Of a stretch of DNA of 64,000 nt, positions 44,827 through 54,047 are shown one piece after another. The notes below the pieces were generated by a model. It saw only the letters and a list, made by a program, of their open reading frames with translations, was not told where the DNA came from and did not search any database. The translations under genes were made by a program, and so were the position numbers. Positions within the stretch are counted from its first letter, which is position 1; each line of letters begins with the position of its first letter. Source of the stretch: Mucilaginibacter aurantiaciroseus (GTDB lineage: Bacteria; Bacteroidota; Bacteroidia; Sphingobacteriales; Sphingobacteriaceae); the NCBI RefSeq assembly GCF_024055595.1, contig NZ_JAMXOF010000001.1:62001-126000 (forward strand), read 5' to 3'.

Positions 44827-44946
44827 CTAAACAGCTAGGCGGCTTGCAGTTTTTAATTTTTTAAGGTCGTTCATCAAAATGTTCATTAACTCTTTATCGA
44901 AACGGTTAACTAATTTGCTGGTAGATGGTTTTTGGTAAGTTTTCAT
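44827..44946 (-). CDS. Micro-ORF copy 2, 39-residue peptide
   Basis: MKTYQKPSTSKLVNRFDKEL followed by MNILMNDLKKLKTASRLAV and TAG. Basic, probably helical in the middle; no signal peptide or cysteine. The same pattern is found in copy 1 next to it, which supports translation. It could be a short regulatory or signalling peptide precursor, but no leader type is recognised. Too small for standard gene calling. Confidence 0.55.
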   Translation of the reverse strand: MKTYQKPSTSKLVNRFDKELMNILMNDLKKLKTASRLAV

Positions 44947-44969
44947 AATTCAATATTTTAAAGTTTTTT

Positions 44970-45158
44970 TTAGTTTTTAGTTTGTTCTTCGTTGTTCTCT
45001 TTGTCCTGGTTTTCGCTAAGGTTATCATGTCTGCGTTTAGCTTCTTTGTATTGCCTTGCTATTTGCTCTTCGTCCCGCTCGTCAGATGTATTTTCAGGAG
45101 CTTTAGGGTTTTCCCACTCTTTCTCTTCGTCCGGGTTTTCATTTGTTTCGTCGATCAT
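44970..45158 (-). CDS. Small acidic, probably disordered protein
   Basis: 62 residues, rich in Glu, Asp, Asn and Lys (MIDETNENPDEEKEWENPKA; EEQIARQYKEAKRRHDNLSE), no hydrophobic core. A good ribosome-binding sequence (CGGAGATAA) precedes the ATG. It lies in the same direction as the two micro-ORFs. Function unknown; resembles other small charged Sphingobacteriaceae proteins. Confidence 0.55.
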   Translation of the reverse strand: MIDETNENPDEEKEWENPKAPENTSDERDEEQIARQYKEAKRRHDNLSENQDKENNEEQTKN

Positions 45159-45532
45159 AATTTATCTCCGTTCTACATATACTATTCCAAACTAATGCCA
45201 AACTTTTCATCACAATGAAAAAAAATGACATCAGGTACGATATATTTTTACATTAAAACCAAAAATGTGCAGAAACGCAAGTTTTAGACCGAATATTAAA
45301 ACAGTATATAGCAAAAGGTGTATGCAAAAGCAGTACACGCTGTTGTAAAGAATAGTCAACACGTCTTTTAATGGCCAAATAAGTGTCCGTTTTTAAATTT
45401 TGGGTTGTTAGGAAGGGTTTCCGATAATGGGTAATTAAGCTCCGAATTAAAATACTTTAAATTAATCTATAAAAACCATGGGCATTATAGAATATATTAT
45501 ATATTTGTATCATTAATTCGTTCTTTTAATAA
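45159..45532. other. Intergenic region upstream of the SAM riboswitch
   Basis: No open frame or known RNA is seen in the first 340 bases. A TATATTTG box at 45500-45507 is a plausible -7 element for the riboswitch transcript. Confidence 0.4.
45500..45507 (+). promoter_or_regulatory. -7 promoter box before the SAM riboswitch
   Basis: TATATTTG matches TAnnTTTG and would start transcription about 20 bases before the aptamer. No clear -33 element. Confidence 0.45.
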
Positions 45533-45645
45533 CTTATCCAGAAAGACAGAGGGAAAGGCCCTACGACGTCTTAGCAACCTGTACCGCTTTAACAAGTGTG
45601 TAAAAGGTGCTAATTCCTGCTCCGCACAATTGGGAGAGAGATAAG
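45533..45645 (+). promoter_or_regulatory. SAM-I (S-box) riboswitch
   Basis: P1 arms CTTATC (45533) and GATAAG (45640-45645) close the aptamer. Conserved S-box segments are present in order: CAGAGGGAAAGGCCCTACGA, TTAGCAACCTG, and AAGGTGCTAATTCCTGCTCC. A run of eight T at 45690-45697 downstream could be the terminator arm of an expression platform, although its stem is not clear. S-adenosylmethionine binding would repress the cysteine desulfurase gene that follows. Confidence 0.9.
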
Positions 45646-45746
45646 ATGACCACACATTAAAAGTTAATAGCTTTATCCTTTGTGTCCTCTTTTTTTTGAG
45701 ATAAGTTACTAAAGCAACGCCGGTAACATTTTTAAAAACAGACCCG

Positions 45747-46883
45747 ATGAGAATTTATTTGGATAACGCAGCCACTACCCAATTGGATAACGAAGTATTT
45801 AAAGCCATCACGCCGTATTTATTAGAGTATTACGGGAACCCGTCGTCGCACCACGAGCATGGCCGCGAGGTGAAGCAAGCTATTGAAGGTGCGCGTGCTA
45901 CTATAGCCGACCTTTTGAATGCATCGCCAAACGAAATTGTGTTCACCAGCGGCGGCACCGAGGCTGATAATACCGCCATCCTGTCGAGCGTACGCTGCCA
46001 TCAAATAAAACATGTTATTACCACCCCGTTTGAGCACCATGCCGTGCTGCATACTTTAGAAGTATTGAAAAATAACGGCGAAGTAAAATTAAGCTTCATC
46101 AATACCGATAGCCACGGTAACCTGGATATTAACCACCTGGATGCTTTGTTAAGAAGCAGTAGCCGCTCGCTGGTATCGGTAATGCATGCCAATAACGAAA
46201 TTGGTAATCTTAACAACATCGATCTGATTGGCCAGGTCTGTAAAAGCAGGGGAGCACTTTTTCACTCAGACACGGTACAGACCATGGGGCACTACAGGCA
46301 CGATCTATCGAAACTATACACGCATTTTATAGCGGCATCGGCACATAAATTTCACGGGCCTAAAGGGGTAGGGTTTATTTACTGCCGTGATGGTGTGCAG
46401 TTATCACAATTATTACACGGCGGTTCACAAGAACGCAAGCTACGTGCCGGTACTGAAAATATCTACGGTATAATAGGCCTGGCAAAAGCTTTAGAAGTTG
46501 CTTACCGAGATATTGACGAGCACCAGGTTTATATCCAAAAATTAAAAAACAGGATGATAGCTAAACTGCAGGAACAAATAGGAGATGTATATTTCAACGG
46601 CAATTCGGCTATTGCAGATAAAAGCCTTTACACGGTACTAAGTGCAAGCCTGCCTGATAACCACGTAGCCGGCGATCTTTTGACTTACTTTGATCAGAAT
46701 AATATTTCGGTATCGGGAGGCAGCGCATGTTCGACGGGTACGGCATCACATGTGCTAAAAGCCATAGGTGCAAATCTGTCAAGAAACACCGTCAGGTTCT
46801 CTTTCAGTAAATTTAATACTGCCGAAGAAATTGATTACACGGTAGAAAAGCTATCGGCATTATATAAAGCCATAGCAGCATAA
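45747..46883 (+). CDS. Cysteine desulfurase (NifS/IscS family)
   Basis: 378 residues. PLP-dependent class V aminotransferase fold that removes sulfur from cysteine to give alanine and an enzyme persulfide. Start MRIYLDNAATTQLDNEVFKA; GGTEADNTAI near 71; PLP lysine in SAHKFHGPKGVGF near 202; active-site cysteine in SGGSACSTGTASHVL near 325. It stands alone without iscU or suf genes, under a SAM-I riboswitch, so its sulfur may serve methionine or cysteine metabolism rather than Fe-S assembly (inference). Followed by decayed genes. Confidence 0.92.
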   Translation: MRIYLDNAATTQLDNEVFKAITPYLLEYYGNPSSHHEHGREVKQAIEGARATIADLLNASPNEIVFTSGGTEADNTAILSSVRCHQIKHVITTPFEHHAVLHTLEVLKNNGEVKLSFINTDSHGNLDINHLDALLRSSSRSLVSVMHANNEIGNLNNIDLIGQVCKSRGALFHSDTVQTMGHYRHDLSKLYTHFIAASAHKFHGPKGVGFIYCRDGVQLSQLLHGGSQERKLRAGTENIYGIIGLAKALEVAYRDIDEHQVYIQKLKNRMIAKLQEQIGDVYFNGNSAIADKSLYTVLSASLPDNHVAGDLLTYFDQNNISVSGGSACSTGTASHVLKAIGANLSRNTVRFSFSKFNTAEEIDYTVEKLSALYKAIAA

Positions 46884-46959
46884 TAGCTAATCCCGATTTT
46901 ACCGGAGCGTATTTTCGCTGTTTACCGTGGCGGCAGGTAGCGAATAGGCTCGTATAACC

Positions 46960-47284
46960 AAATAAAAACAAATTCTAAAATACAGGATGGAGGCATGCTG
47001 CTTTTCGAGGTTATACCGATTATATGGAAACGGATGCTTTTGCAGAAGCAATAAAAGAACTTGAAGAGATGGCATTAAAACAACGTACTGCGTACATGTA
47101 TTCAGAAGCTGTATGGTGGCGCTGTCATCGTTCTATGGTTTTCGATTATTGAAAAATTTGCGGATAGAAAACAATGCACATTATGGGTATTGGGAAAGAT
47201 GAAGAACATCCTTACACCTCTCCTGCAAGAATTGTAAACGGAAAATTAAATTATGAAAATGAATCGAAAGAAAATAAGGATTGA
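46960..47284 (+). pseudogene. DUF488-family protein remnant
   Basis: A single frame reads NTGWRHAAFRGYTDYMETDA, then AFAEAIKELEEMALKQRTAY, MYSEAVWWRCHRSMVFDY, stop, KICG, stop, KTMHIMGIGKDEEHPYTSP and RIVNGKLNY. The CSEAVWWRCHR-like segment and HIMGIGK..HPYTSPAR are hallmarks of the DUF488 C-terminal half. Two in-frame stop codons (at a Leu and a Trp position) and a missing N-terminus show decay. Confidence 0.8.
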
Positions 47285-47336
47285 CCGGAAATTTTGTTAT
47301 TGCCGTTTACTGCAATTTAATTTCTATAAATAAAAG

Positions 47337-47545
47337 ATGTACAGAATATCAATTAAAGACCTAGAGCCTGACGCTTACAAAGCCATGCTTGGCTTGGAGC
47401 AATATATCAGGAACTCCCCAATTCCCTCAACTAAATTGATTGGCAAGGTGAATTTAGGCAAGTTATCGGATAAAGGTTTTTTGAGTTATAACGAACAGGG
47501 TTGTCGATCAAGCATATGAAGCTAAGAATATTTCATTTAAATAAT
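47337..47545 (+). pseudogene. AhpD-like carboxymuconolactone decarboxylase remnant
   Basis: The frame MYRISIKDLEPDAYKAMLGL then EQYIRNSPIPSTKLIG resembles the first helix pair of AhpD-type proteins, but the CxxC active-site region never appears; the text jumps to LSDKGFLSYNEQ, and a shifted frame continues VVDQAYEAKNISFK. So an internal deletion plus a frameshift is likely. Confidence 0.45.
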
Positions 47546-47584
47546 TTGTCCAATTAAAGGCATGCCAAAGTGTTTTTGGCGGAA

Positions 47585-48223
47585 CTAGCCTACATAGAAC
47601 ACATAAACAAGCCAGCAAATTGCCATTCCAATACCTAATAGTATTAATCCGCTTACTCTCTTTTTTTTAATAAAAAAAAGCATTACAAGTCCGCTTAAGG
47701 AAACTAGTGTTAAAAATATTGCAGAAATATCAATTAGCCATCCCCACGGCTTACCGCTATCGCGTCCCTTGTGTAAATCATTCAGAACCGCGACTATGCC
47801 CAGTTTTACCTCTCTTAGATAAAAGTTTCCATCTTTGCGGCTGATGAATGCGTCTGCGCTGTAGCCTGGCCCCTTGAATGAGACCGTACATTGGTCATCC
47901 TGTATCAGGAAATCGCTCACAAATCCTTTAATATTGTAATTCTTGCGCAGAAATTCGACAATTTCAAGTTTCCTGATCTTGGCTGTATCTTTCATCATTA
48001 CCCATGCAGGTGAAAGTTTTCCTTTGTATTTCTGTTCGACTTGTTTACCGTCAAACCAGTCTGCATGGTTAAGGGTAAGACCAGTCACTGAAAAAAATAG
48101 AACTACAAGAAAGCTTAGCATGGAGAGATAAATATGCAACCAACGTGAAAAAACGGCTGTACGCCGCTTTAATTCCTTGCTATTTCCGTTTGTTTGTTTG
48201 TTTGTTACGTTGTTAGTTTCCAT
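47585..48223 (-). CDS. PepSY-associated TM-helix membrane protein
   Basis: 212 residues from METNN at 48223; the open frame extends 12 codons further. The first helix carries WLHIYLSMLSFLVVLFFSVTG with a following HADWF; the last part has LNDLHKGRDSGKPWGWLIDISAIFLT and a final pair of helices. Histidines near both ends of the helices suit heme ligation, as in related membrane reductases. The extracytosolic middle is PepSY-like (IVEFLRKNYNIKGFVSDFLI). It overlaps the ApbE-DUF2271 gene end, so the two are coupled. Inferred role: transfer of electrons across the inner membrane to a periplasmic flavoprotein or ferric chelate. Confidence 0.82.
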   Translation of the reverse strand: METNNVTNKQTNGNSKELKRRTAVFSRWLHIYLSMLSFLVVLFFSVTGLTLNHADWFDGKQVEQKYKGKLSPAWVMMKDTAKIRKLEIVEFLRKNYNIKGFVSDFLIQDDQCTVSFKGPGYSADAFISRKDGNFYLREVKLGIVAVLNDLHKGRDSGKPWGWLIDISAIFLTLVSLSGLVMLFFIKKKRVSGLILLGIGMAICWLVYVFYVG

Positions 48224-49733
48224 CTGATTTTTTACGGTAGTCAAGTGATGCTGATGCAACTTCCGGGTTCCCTTGAATATTTATATGCTGCATCTTTTTT
48301 ACATCGATCTCCTGGGTCATGAGTTGGTGGCTACCGTGTTCCCGCGCAGCTTCTATGTAAATAGTATATGCGCCCTGCTTTACGTAATTGCCCTTGTCGT
48401 CTTTCCCGTCCCATTTTAACGTGTATTTTCCGACGGACCTTGTTGCGCTCGTGGTTGAACTGACACTATTGTTCCCCGAAGCGAATGTATCATAATAAGC
48501 TGCATACCATGCTGACATTTCGTCCAGCCACCGGGGTTTATTGTACCACAACGCAATCTGCTTAACGGGCTTCTTGTTAGCATCAACTACCCAAACAGCG
48601 ACAAATGGCCTATGCACTCGCATGCCTTCTAAAGTTGCAAGTTCAAGATTAATAGCCAACTCATAACCGGGATCCCATAATTTATCGCTTTTGGCTGTAG
48701 TCGCCAAATCCGCCTTTTGATTAACATCACCTATCTCATACTTTTTCCAGCCGTCACTTTCTATCCGTTTTCCGTCAGCAGTGATCAGCATAAACTCGGC
48801 ATCCGGTACAGTGGAAACCAATCTTTTACCTTCTTCAGGCGACAGCACATTCAACGCGGTTGCCAGTGCGCCAGCGTCTACAGAGTTATTAGTAATAACC
48901 GTTGCGCTGATCACGCTGCCGGCCGGTTTACCGGTACGGGGGTCAACAATATGGGAATACCATTTCCCGCCGATCAATTCGCCTCTCCGGTAATTGCCGC
49001 TGGTCGCAATCGTCTTGTTTTGGAGCTGAAGTCTTGACATTGGAGGGTCATTTTCGGCGTCCGCCTTTGGATCACTCACATCAACCTCTTCGGTATGTTT
49101 ACCGCGTATAACAATATCGCCACCAATGTTTAGTACAATCCCGTAAACACCGGAAATTGCCAGTGCTGCATTTGTGGCCTTGTTCATGATATAGCTTTTG
49201 GTAAAGGAGTTGAGCATTAGCGGAGCATCGCTAGTGCGAAAGGCTGTCTGATTTTTAGCGTTGAGGATATAATGTCGTTCTTGAACTAATGAAAGTGCAG
49301 TTGAAATTTCGGTAGCAGAAGGAATTCTGTTGTGTTTTGCAGCATTCCGCCAAACGCTGTTAATCGTTTCTGCCGACGCGTCAAGTGCACCGCCGCTTTT
49401 GATACGCCAGTCTTCAAATAAATAAAGAACGTCAAAGAGCTCCCGGGATATTTTCAGCGGGGCCTTTGGGGCGTTCATCCAGCGTCTGAATTCGCTGTTA
49501 AGATCATAACCGCTTAAAACCTTATTCAACCGTTCAATTTCATCCAAAGCAGTAATTTCCCCTTTTGCGGCTTGCCCATCGTCCGCCGCGGCAATTTTAA
49601 TCTCCAGGGAGGTTCCAAGAACATTTTCATAGTCGTTAACAAAAAGGTGTTCATTTTTGTCCGACTGCAAATCAGCGCTTGAAAAACCATAAAAGCTGGC
49701 ACACAATACTATCGCTAAAAATTTTTTTTCCAT
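48213..49733 (-). CDS. Exported FAD:protein FMN transferase (ApbE) fused to DUF2271
   Basis: 506 residues. N-terminal signal-like stretch MEKKFLAIVLCASFYGFSSA, then an ApbE domain (about 35-330): GTSLEIKI near 40, LNSFTKSYIMNKA near 175, LNIGGDIVIRG near 202, and SVDAGALATALNVLSPEEG near 285 with the conserved metal-binding region. From about 350 a DUF2271 domain (YELAINLELATLEGMRVHRPF; KPRWLDEMSAWYAAYYDTFA). ApbE attaches FMN to threonine of partner proteins; separate DUF2271 and ApbE genes are usual beside PepSY proteins in Proteobacteria. Fusion in one chain with a coupled PepSY gene is the notable point. Confidence 0.85.
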   Translation of the reverse strand: MEKKFLAIVLCASFYGFSSADLQSDKNEHLFVNDYENVLGTSLEIKIAAADDGQAAKGEITALDEIERLNKVLSGYDLNSEFRRWMNAPKAPLKISRELFDVLYLFEDWRIKSGGALDASAETINSVWRNAAKHNRIPSATEISTALSLVQERHYILNAKNQTAFRTSDAPLMLNSFTKSYIMNKATNAALAISGVYGIVLNIGGDIVIRGKHTEEVDVSDPKADAENDPPMSRLQLQNKTIATSGNYRRGELIGGKWYSHIVDPRTGKPAGSVISATVITNNSVDAGALATALNVLSPEEGKRLVSTVPDAEFMLITADGKRIESDGWKKYEIGDVNQKADLATTAKSDKLWDPGYELAINLELATLEGMRVHRPFVAVWVVDANKKPVKQIALWYNKPRWLDEMSAWYAAYYDTFASGNNSVSSTTSATRSVGKYTLKWDGKDDKGNYVKQGAYTIYIEAAREHGSHQLMTQEIDVKKMQHINIQGNPEVASASLDYRKKSDGN

Positions 49734-49860
49734 TTTTTTTATACTTAAACGCTACTACTTTCGCTATAGCCTGCGGGATTATTTTGTTAACCCTTTTAAT
49801 AGATTGGGTTTTTTAAAATGAATGAGTCCTGAATGCATACAATGGAAACCGTTTGGGAAC

Positions 49861-50868
49861 TTATTTGTTGATAACTAACACTTCAAAAGTTCCAGGTATT
49901 ACAGAAGGTCTGAATTCCCCCTTTTTCTTTGGTGCAAGAGCGCCCGTTGTCGAATATATTTTATGCGTAACCTGATCTACAGTTAAAGTCCTTGCACCTT
50001 TTTTAGTTTTTAAAGTTTGGGCAACAGCAAATTTGATTGGCGATATTTCTTTTATAACGGTCAATGTTCCCTCACCATTAGAAGAATATATGAGTTTCGA
50101 CTTTTTATCAAAACCGATTGCATCCGATTCATCCCCAATTGGTAAGGTTGCAATGGTCTTTCCGTTCCGGGCGTTTATAACAATCAATTTTTTTTCGTCG
50201 CAGCCTGCAAAAAGAAGCATGTTTTTTCGGTCAATAGCCAAACCCGAGGCAGCTTTTGCTGGCCTATTAGGCCACCTATGAATTACCTTGTAAGTGCTTG
50301 CATTTATAACATCAACTTCTGCCTTTTCTGAATTATTAACATATATTTTTCCCTTACCGTCACTTACCGCCGTTTCAGGCCAGCCAGTTAGTTGAATATT
50401 TGCCACAGCTTTGTCAGTTCGAGGATCTATCACCGTCAAATTTTTACTTTTCCCATTACAACAAATGACCTTTTTTGAAAAATCATCGTAGAAAATACCG
50501 TCAGAAAAGTCACCGGCGGGCACATGCCCCAATACTTTAAGTGTTTTTAGATCAAAGACCAAAACACTTTTTGCAGATCCGTTGGATATATAGCCTTTCC
50601 CAAATTTATGAACCAGGGCTATACCATGGACATCTTTTTTGGAAGAAATTATGGCAATCGAATCGCCTGTAAATTTATCGATGACATTTATTTTGTTCCC
50701 ATGGGATATGTAAAGCCTATTGGATGCACTATCGACAGTAAGGTAATCGTAATCTCCGCCGCTTTTGATATGAAAAATATCGGAAATTTTGAACACGGGT
50801 TTTTGTTGAGCAAAGGCTCCAGTCGAAATGAAAAGGGTAAATAATGCTATTAATTTGAATGTTTTCAT
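49861..50868 (-). CDS. Exported YncE-type beta-propeller protein
   Basis: 335 residues with a signal peptide ending TGAFAQ near residue 21. It is built from propeller repeats such as NRLYISHGNKINVIDKFTG, KGYISNGSAKSVLVFDLKTL and KLIVINARNGKTIATLPIGD, like the YVTN family. No enzyme domain. It lies 127 bases upstream of the ApbE fusion in the same direction and may be a periplasmic binding or scaffold protein for this module. Ligand unknown. Confidence 0.8.
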   Translation of the reverse strand: MKTFKLIALFTLFISTGAFAQQKPVFKISDIFHIKSGGDYDYLTVDSASNRLYISHGNKINVIDKFTGDSIAIISSKKDVHGIALVHKFGKGYISNGSAKSVLVFDLKTLKVLGHVPAGDFSDGIFYDDFSKKVICCNGKSKNLTVIDPRTDKAVANIQLTGWPETAVSDGKGKIYVNNSEKAEVDVINASTYKVIHRWPNRPAKAASGLAIDRKNMLLFAGCDEKKLIVINARNGKTIATLPIGDESDAIGFDKKSKLIYSSNGEGTLTVIKEISPIKFAVAQTLKTKKGARTLTVDQVTHKIYSTTGALAPKKKGEFRPSVIPGTFEVLVINK

Positions 50869-51324
50869 AATAAAAAATTGTTTATAAATTCTTAGATTAA
50901 ATTTGATGATATAAGGGGGTACTGGTTATGCTAAGGTATCTTAATTAAAAATCAGTTTGTTTTAAAGTCGACCTAAATTATAATATAATAGACGTGTGGC
51001 TGGTTTTTAACGATGTAAGACTAATAATTTGATTGATAAGCCACTAAGGAGCCGCCAGTAAAATGTTATACCTTTTTTTGTATAGCAATCATCGCCAGGT
51101 ACCTACAATCCTATTAAATTAATCCTTGAAATGATCCGATACGAGAAACATGGACTTACCAATGAAAACTGAGTTTTTACATGTATTTCAAACAATAGTT
51201 ATGACACGTATCCTTTTTAGGATCAAGTTATTACAGAGTATTAACTTGACAAGAATATTCAAGCCTGTTAAACAACTATACAAATTAAGATTTTATCATA
51301 GAAATTCAGACGAAATCCCCGTTG
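50869..51324. other. Intergenic region between receptor gene end and propeller gene start
   Basis: About 450 bases with no supported gene. AT-rich; no strong terminator hairpin, repeat copy or known RNA motif was found. A 73-codon frame at 51150 overlaps the receptor end and has no family features, so it is not called. Confidence 0.5.
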
Positions 51325-53811
51325 TTAATTATTACCTCCATTGTTGTCCTGCTTCAGGTCATCATTATTGATGGTCTTCTTTGGCTTTTTAGGCTTGTTG
51401 GTCAAACCACCAAATTTGTAACTAAACTTAATTTCGAAACTGCGGTTGTAATTTACGTTAACTGCGTTTTGGCTGATGTTACCAGAATTAACAACCGTAG
51501 GTATATGAAAGCCATTAGTCAGGAAATTATCTGCACCGATGCCAATACTCCCCTTTTTACCGTTAAAGTACCGGTTAATACTCAGGGCGTAAACGCCGAA
51601 ACCACCTTGATAGCCTTGTAACTGGACCTGATTGGAGCGGCGAAAAGCGAATGCCTGCAACGAATATTTATCGGACAGGTCATAACTACCAAACAAACGG
51701 TAATTGGCGACCCAGCCGCTGTTTGAAGCATGGAAAACTGGATTAGGATCCTGGTTGTTGAGGCTTATGTGGTAAAAGTCAATACCACCATTAATGCTTA
51801 ATTTGTTGATTGGTGATATATTAACAGATAAACTCATACCATAGGCATTTTGTCTGCCCAAATTTTGATAGCTTGTTCTGACGGTATCGCCGCTGCTTGT
51901 CCTGATGGTTTGTATTGCGTCATTAGTATTGCGCATAAATGCAGATACATTGAAACTATTGTTCTTGATGTGCGTACTGTAAGCCAACTCAAAGTTGTTG
52001 GTGAATTCCGGTTGAAGTGACGGGTTGCCCACCGTAATATTCAAAGGGTTTGACGACTGGATATTTGGATTTAAGAACTCCAGTGATGGCCGCTGTATAC
52101 GGCGATTGTAACCCAGCTTAATCATATCACCGCCATCAAACTTCCTGGCAATATTAAAGCTGGGTACCAAAACGCTATAATTGGGTATACTAACTGCCGA
52201 ACCTGTTTGAAAATTTGCATTGATGCTGGTGTATTCATAACGCGCGCCTGCCTTTACTGTATAGTTTTTTGGAAGCGCGAGTGTATATGACATATAACCT
52301 GCTGTTACGTTTTGTTGATAATTGAAGGCATTAGACAGCCTAACTGAAGAAAGCGGCAGGTAATTAAGCGTCGCGTCATCAGCTGAAAAAGAAGAATAGT
52401 CGCTATTTACCTTGCGTAAAATATTCTTGACGCCAAACTCAAGCAACTGATTTTTAAAAGTTGGCGTTTGGTAATCCGCTTCAAGCGTAAACTCTTTGTT
52501 TAAACTGTTATTAATGTTTTTTAATCCATTGGTAATCACGTTGCTTTGATCAAGAAATATGCTTTCAAAATTATTGTCCCTGTTATTTTGACTGTATCCG
52601 GCAAGCAAACTGAATTCACGTTCAGGAATTTTACCGCTCAATGTATAGGTCAGCGTAGCATCAAACTGGTTTGAACTGTTTGTGATATTGTTGTTTTGCA
52701 GCGTAGAGCTGGTGAGCATATTGTTAATGTAGCTTTGTGTAAAAAGATTGTTCTGATTGATAGGACGGTTGTTTGCACCAACCACAATGCCCAGGCTTAA
52801 AGAGCTTTGTTTGTTGATGTCATAATCAACGCCAAAATTATATCGACCGAAAAGGCCTTTATTTTTCGTAGTTGCAGACTGTGTAGTTAACCTAACATCG
52901 CTTGTAGTAAAACTGGTAATCGTTTGGCTGTTGTTAAATTCGCCCGGCGTATTGTAAATGCTCCGGCCAAATCCGCCCAGTGAAAAATTAAATTTTCCCA
53001 CTTTGTATCCGCCGTTCAGGCCAAGATCGGATCCGCGTGTACCTACGCCTGTATTAATATTGAGCGACAAGCCTTGGAGCGTATTTTGTTTTAGCACGAT
53101 ATTTAAAATACCTCCGGAGCCCTCTGCATCGTATTTAGCAGACGGGGATGTGATCACCTCTACACTTTTAATCAGGTCTGCCGGGATTTGCTTTAAGGCA
53201 TCAGAAATGCTTGCCGACATCATGGCGGATGGTTTGCCGTTAATCAAGACTTTTATGTTAGAGCTGCCCCTGACACTTACATTACCATCCATATCAACTG
53301 ATACCATTGGCACGCGTTTCATCACATCTGTGGCATCGCCACCGCGGGCTGTCAGATCATTTTCGGCATTATAAACAGTGCGGTCAATCTTTTCTTCGAT
53401 CAATGCTTTTTGCGCCGTGACTTGTACTTCCTTTAGCGCAGTTGCACTGGGCCTGAGCAGTATCTTACCTAATTTTAAAGTACCGCCCTCAGTAATCTGT
53501 AAATTTGAAACCGTTTTATCTGCATAGCCAATAAAAGTAATTTTTAACTTATAGGTACCGGCTGCTAAATTGTCAACCGTAAATTTGCCACCGGCGTCAG
53601 CCATGGAACCGGATACTATCTTTCCTGTACCTTGTTCGAAAACCGCTATGGTAGCGTAATCGACAGGTTTCCCGCTTACAGAATCGATGATGGTGCCGGT
53701 AATTGCCACGTCAATGTTATTTGGTATCTTGGTTGACAATAAAATGTCTTTTGAATTAGCCGTTAATGCTAAAAACGACACCAGTAATAAAAGTAGATAT
53801 ATTTTTTTCAT
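51325..53811 (-). CDS. Outer-membrane beta-barrel receptor (TonB-dependent type)
   Basis: 828 residues from MKKIYLLLLLVSFLALTANS at 53811. An N-terminal carboxypeptidase-regulatory-like domain (VAITGTIIDSVSGKPVDYATIAV near 35) is followed by a plug-like domain (LIEEKIDRTVYNAENDLTARGGDATDVMKRVPMV; GNVSVRGSSNIKVLINGKPS) and a large barrel ending with FEIKFSYKFGGL and a short charged tail. It matches the 'outer membrane beta-barrel family protein' group, which imports or senses an unknown ligand. It is divergent from a LytS/LytTR pair 236 bases away, which may control it. Confidence 0.9.
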   Translation of the reverse strand: MKKIYLLLLLVSFLALTANSKDILLSTKIPNNIDVAITGTIIDSVSGKPVDYATIAVFEQGTGKIVSGSMADAGGKFTVDNLAAGTYKLKITFIGYADKTVSNLQITEGGTLKLGKILLRPSATALKEVQVTAQKALIEEKIDRTVYNAENDLTARGGDATDVMKRVPMVSVDMDGNVSVRGSSNIKVLINGKPSAMMSASISDALKQIPADLIKSVEVITSPSAKYDAEGSGGILNIVLKQNTLQGLSLNINTGVGTRGSDLGLNGGYKVGKFNFSLGGFGRSIYNTPGEFNNSQTITSFTTSDVRLTTQSATTKNKGLFGRYNFGVDYDINKQSSLSLGIVVGANNRPINQNNLFTQSYINNMLTSSTLQNNNITNSSNQFDATLTYTLSGKIPEREFSLLAGYSQNNRDNNFESIFLDQSNVITNGLKNINNSLNKEFTLEADYQTPTFKNQLLEFGVKNILRKVNSDYSSFSADDATLNYLPLSSVRLSNAFNYQQNVTAGYMSYTLALPKNYTVKAGARYEYTSINANFQTGSAVSIPNYSVLVPSFNIARKFDGGDMIKLGYNRRIQRPSLEFLNPNIQSSNPLNITVGNPSLQPEFTNNFELAYSTHIKNNSFNVSAFMRNTNDAIQTIRTSSGDTVRTSYQNLGRQNAYGMSLSVNISPINKLSINGGIDFYHISLNNQDPNPVFHASNSGWVANYRLFGSYDLSDKYSLQAFAFRRSNQVQLQGYQGGFGVYALSINRYFNGKKGSIGIGADNFLTNGFHIPTVVNSGNISQNAVNVNYNRSFEIKFSYKFGGLTNKPKKPKKTINNDDLKQDNNGGNN

Positions 53812-54047
53812 GTTTTGTTTATCTGCCAGCAAATGAAAGGAAACTTGCGGCTTAAAAAAACTGCGATAGACCATACTGGCAAATTAATCGACATGCCCGG
53901 CAAATGCTGGTAAAAAGTGGTTCTGCTGCATCGGAAAAACAGAATATCGTTGAAAATAGCAAGATGGTCGATTATTAGTTCAAAATAGGCGATCTTTCGG
54001 TTGTCTTCCGGTTACTATCTTTATCATTGTGTTATAGTAATGTCTTC

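Noticed and set aside
45000..45218. Plus-strand frames of 67-78 codons opposite the acidic protein
   Set aside because: Ser/Phe/Leu/Val-rich shadows of the Glu/Lys/Asn-rich minus-strand frame, without start signals.
51150..51371. 73-codon plus-strand frame near the receptor end
   Set aside because: It overlaps the receptor gene on the opposite strand, lacks a ribosome-binding sequence and shows no family pattern.
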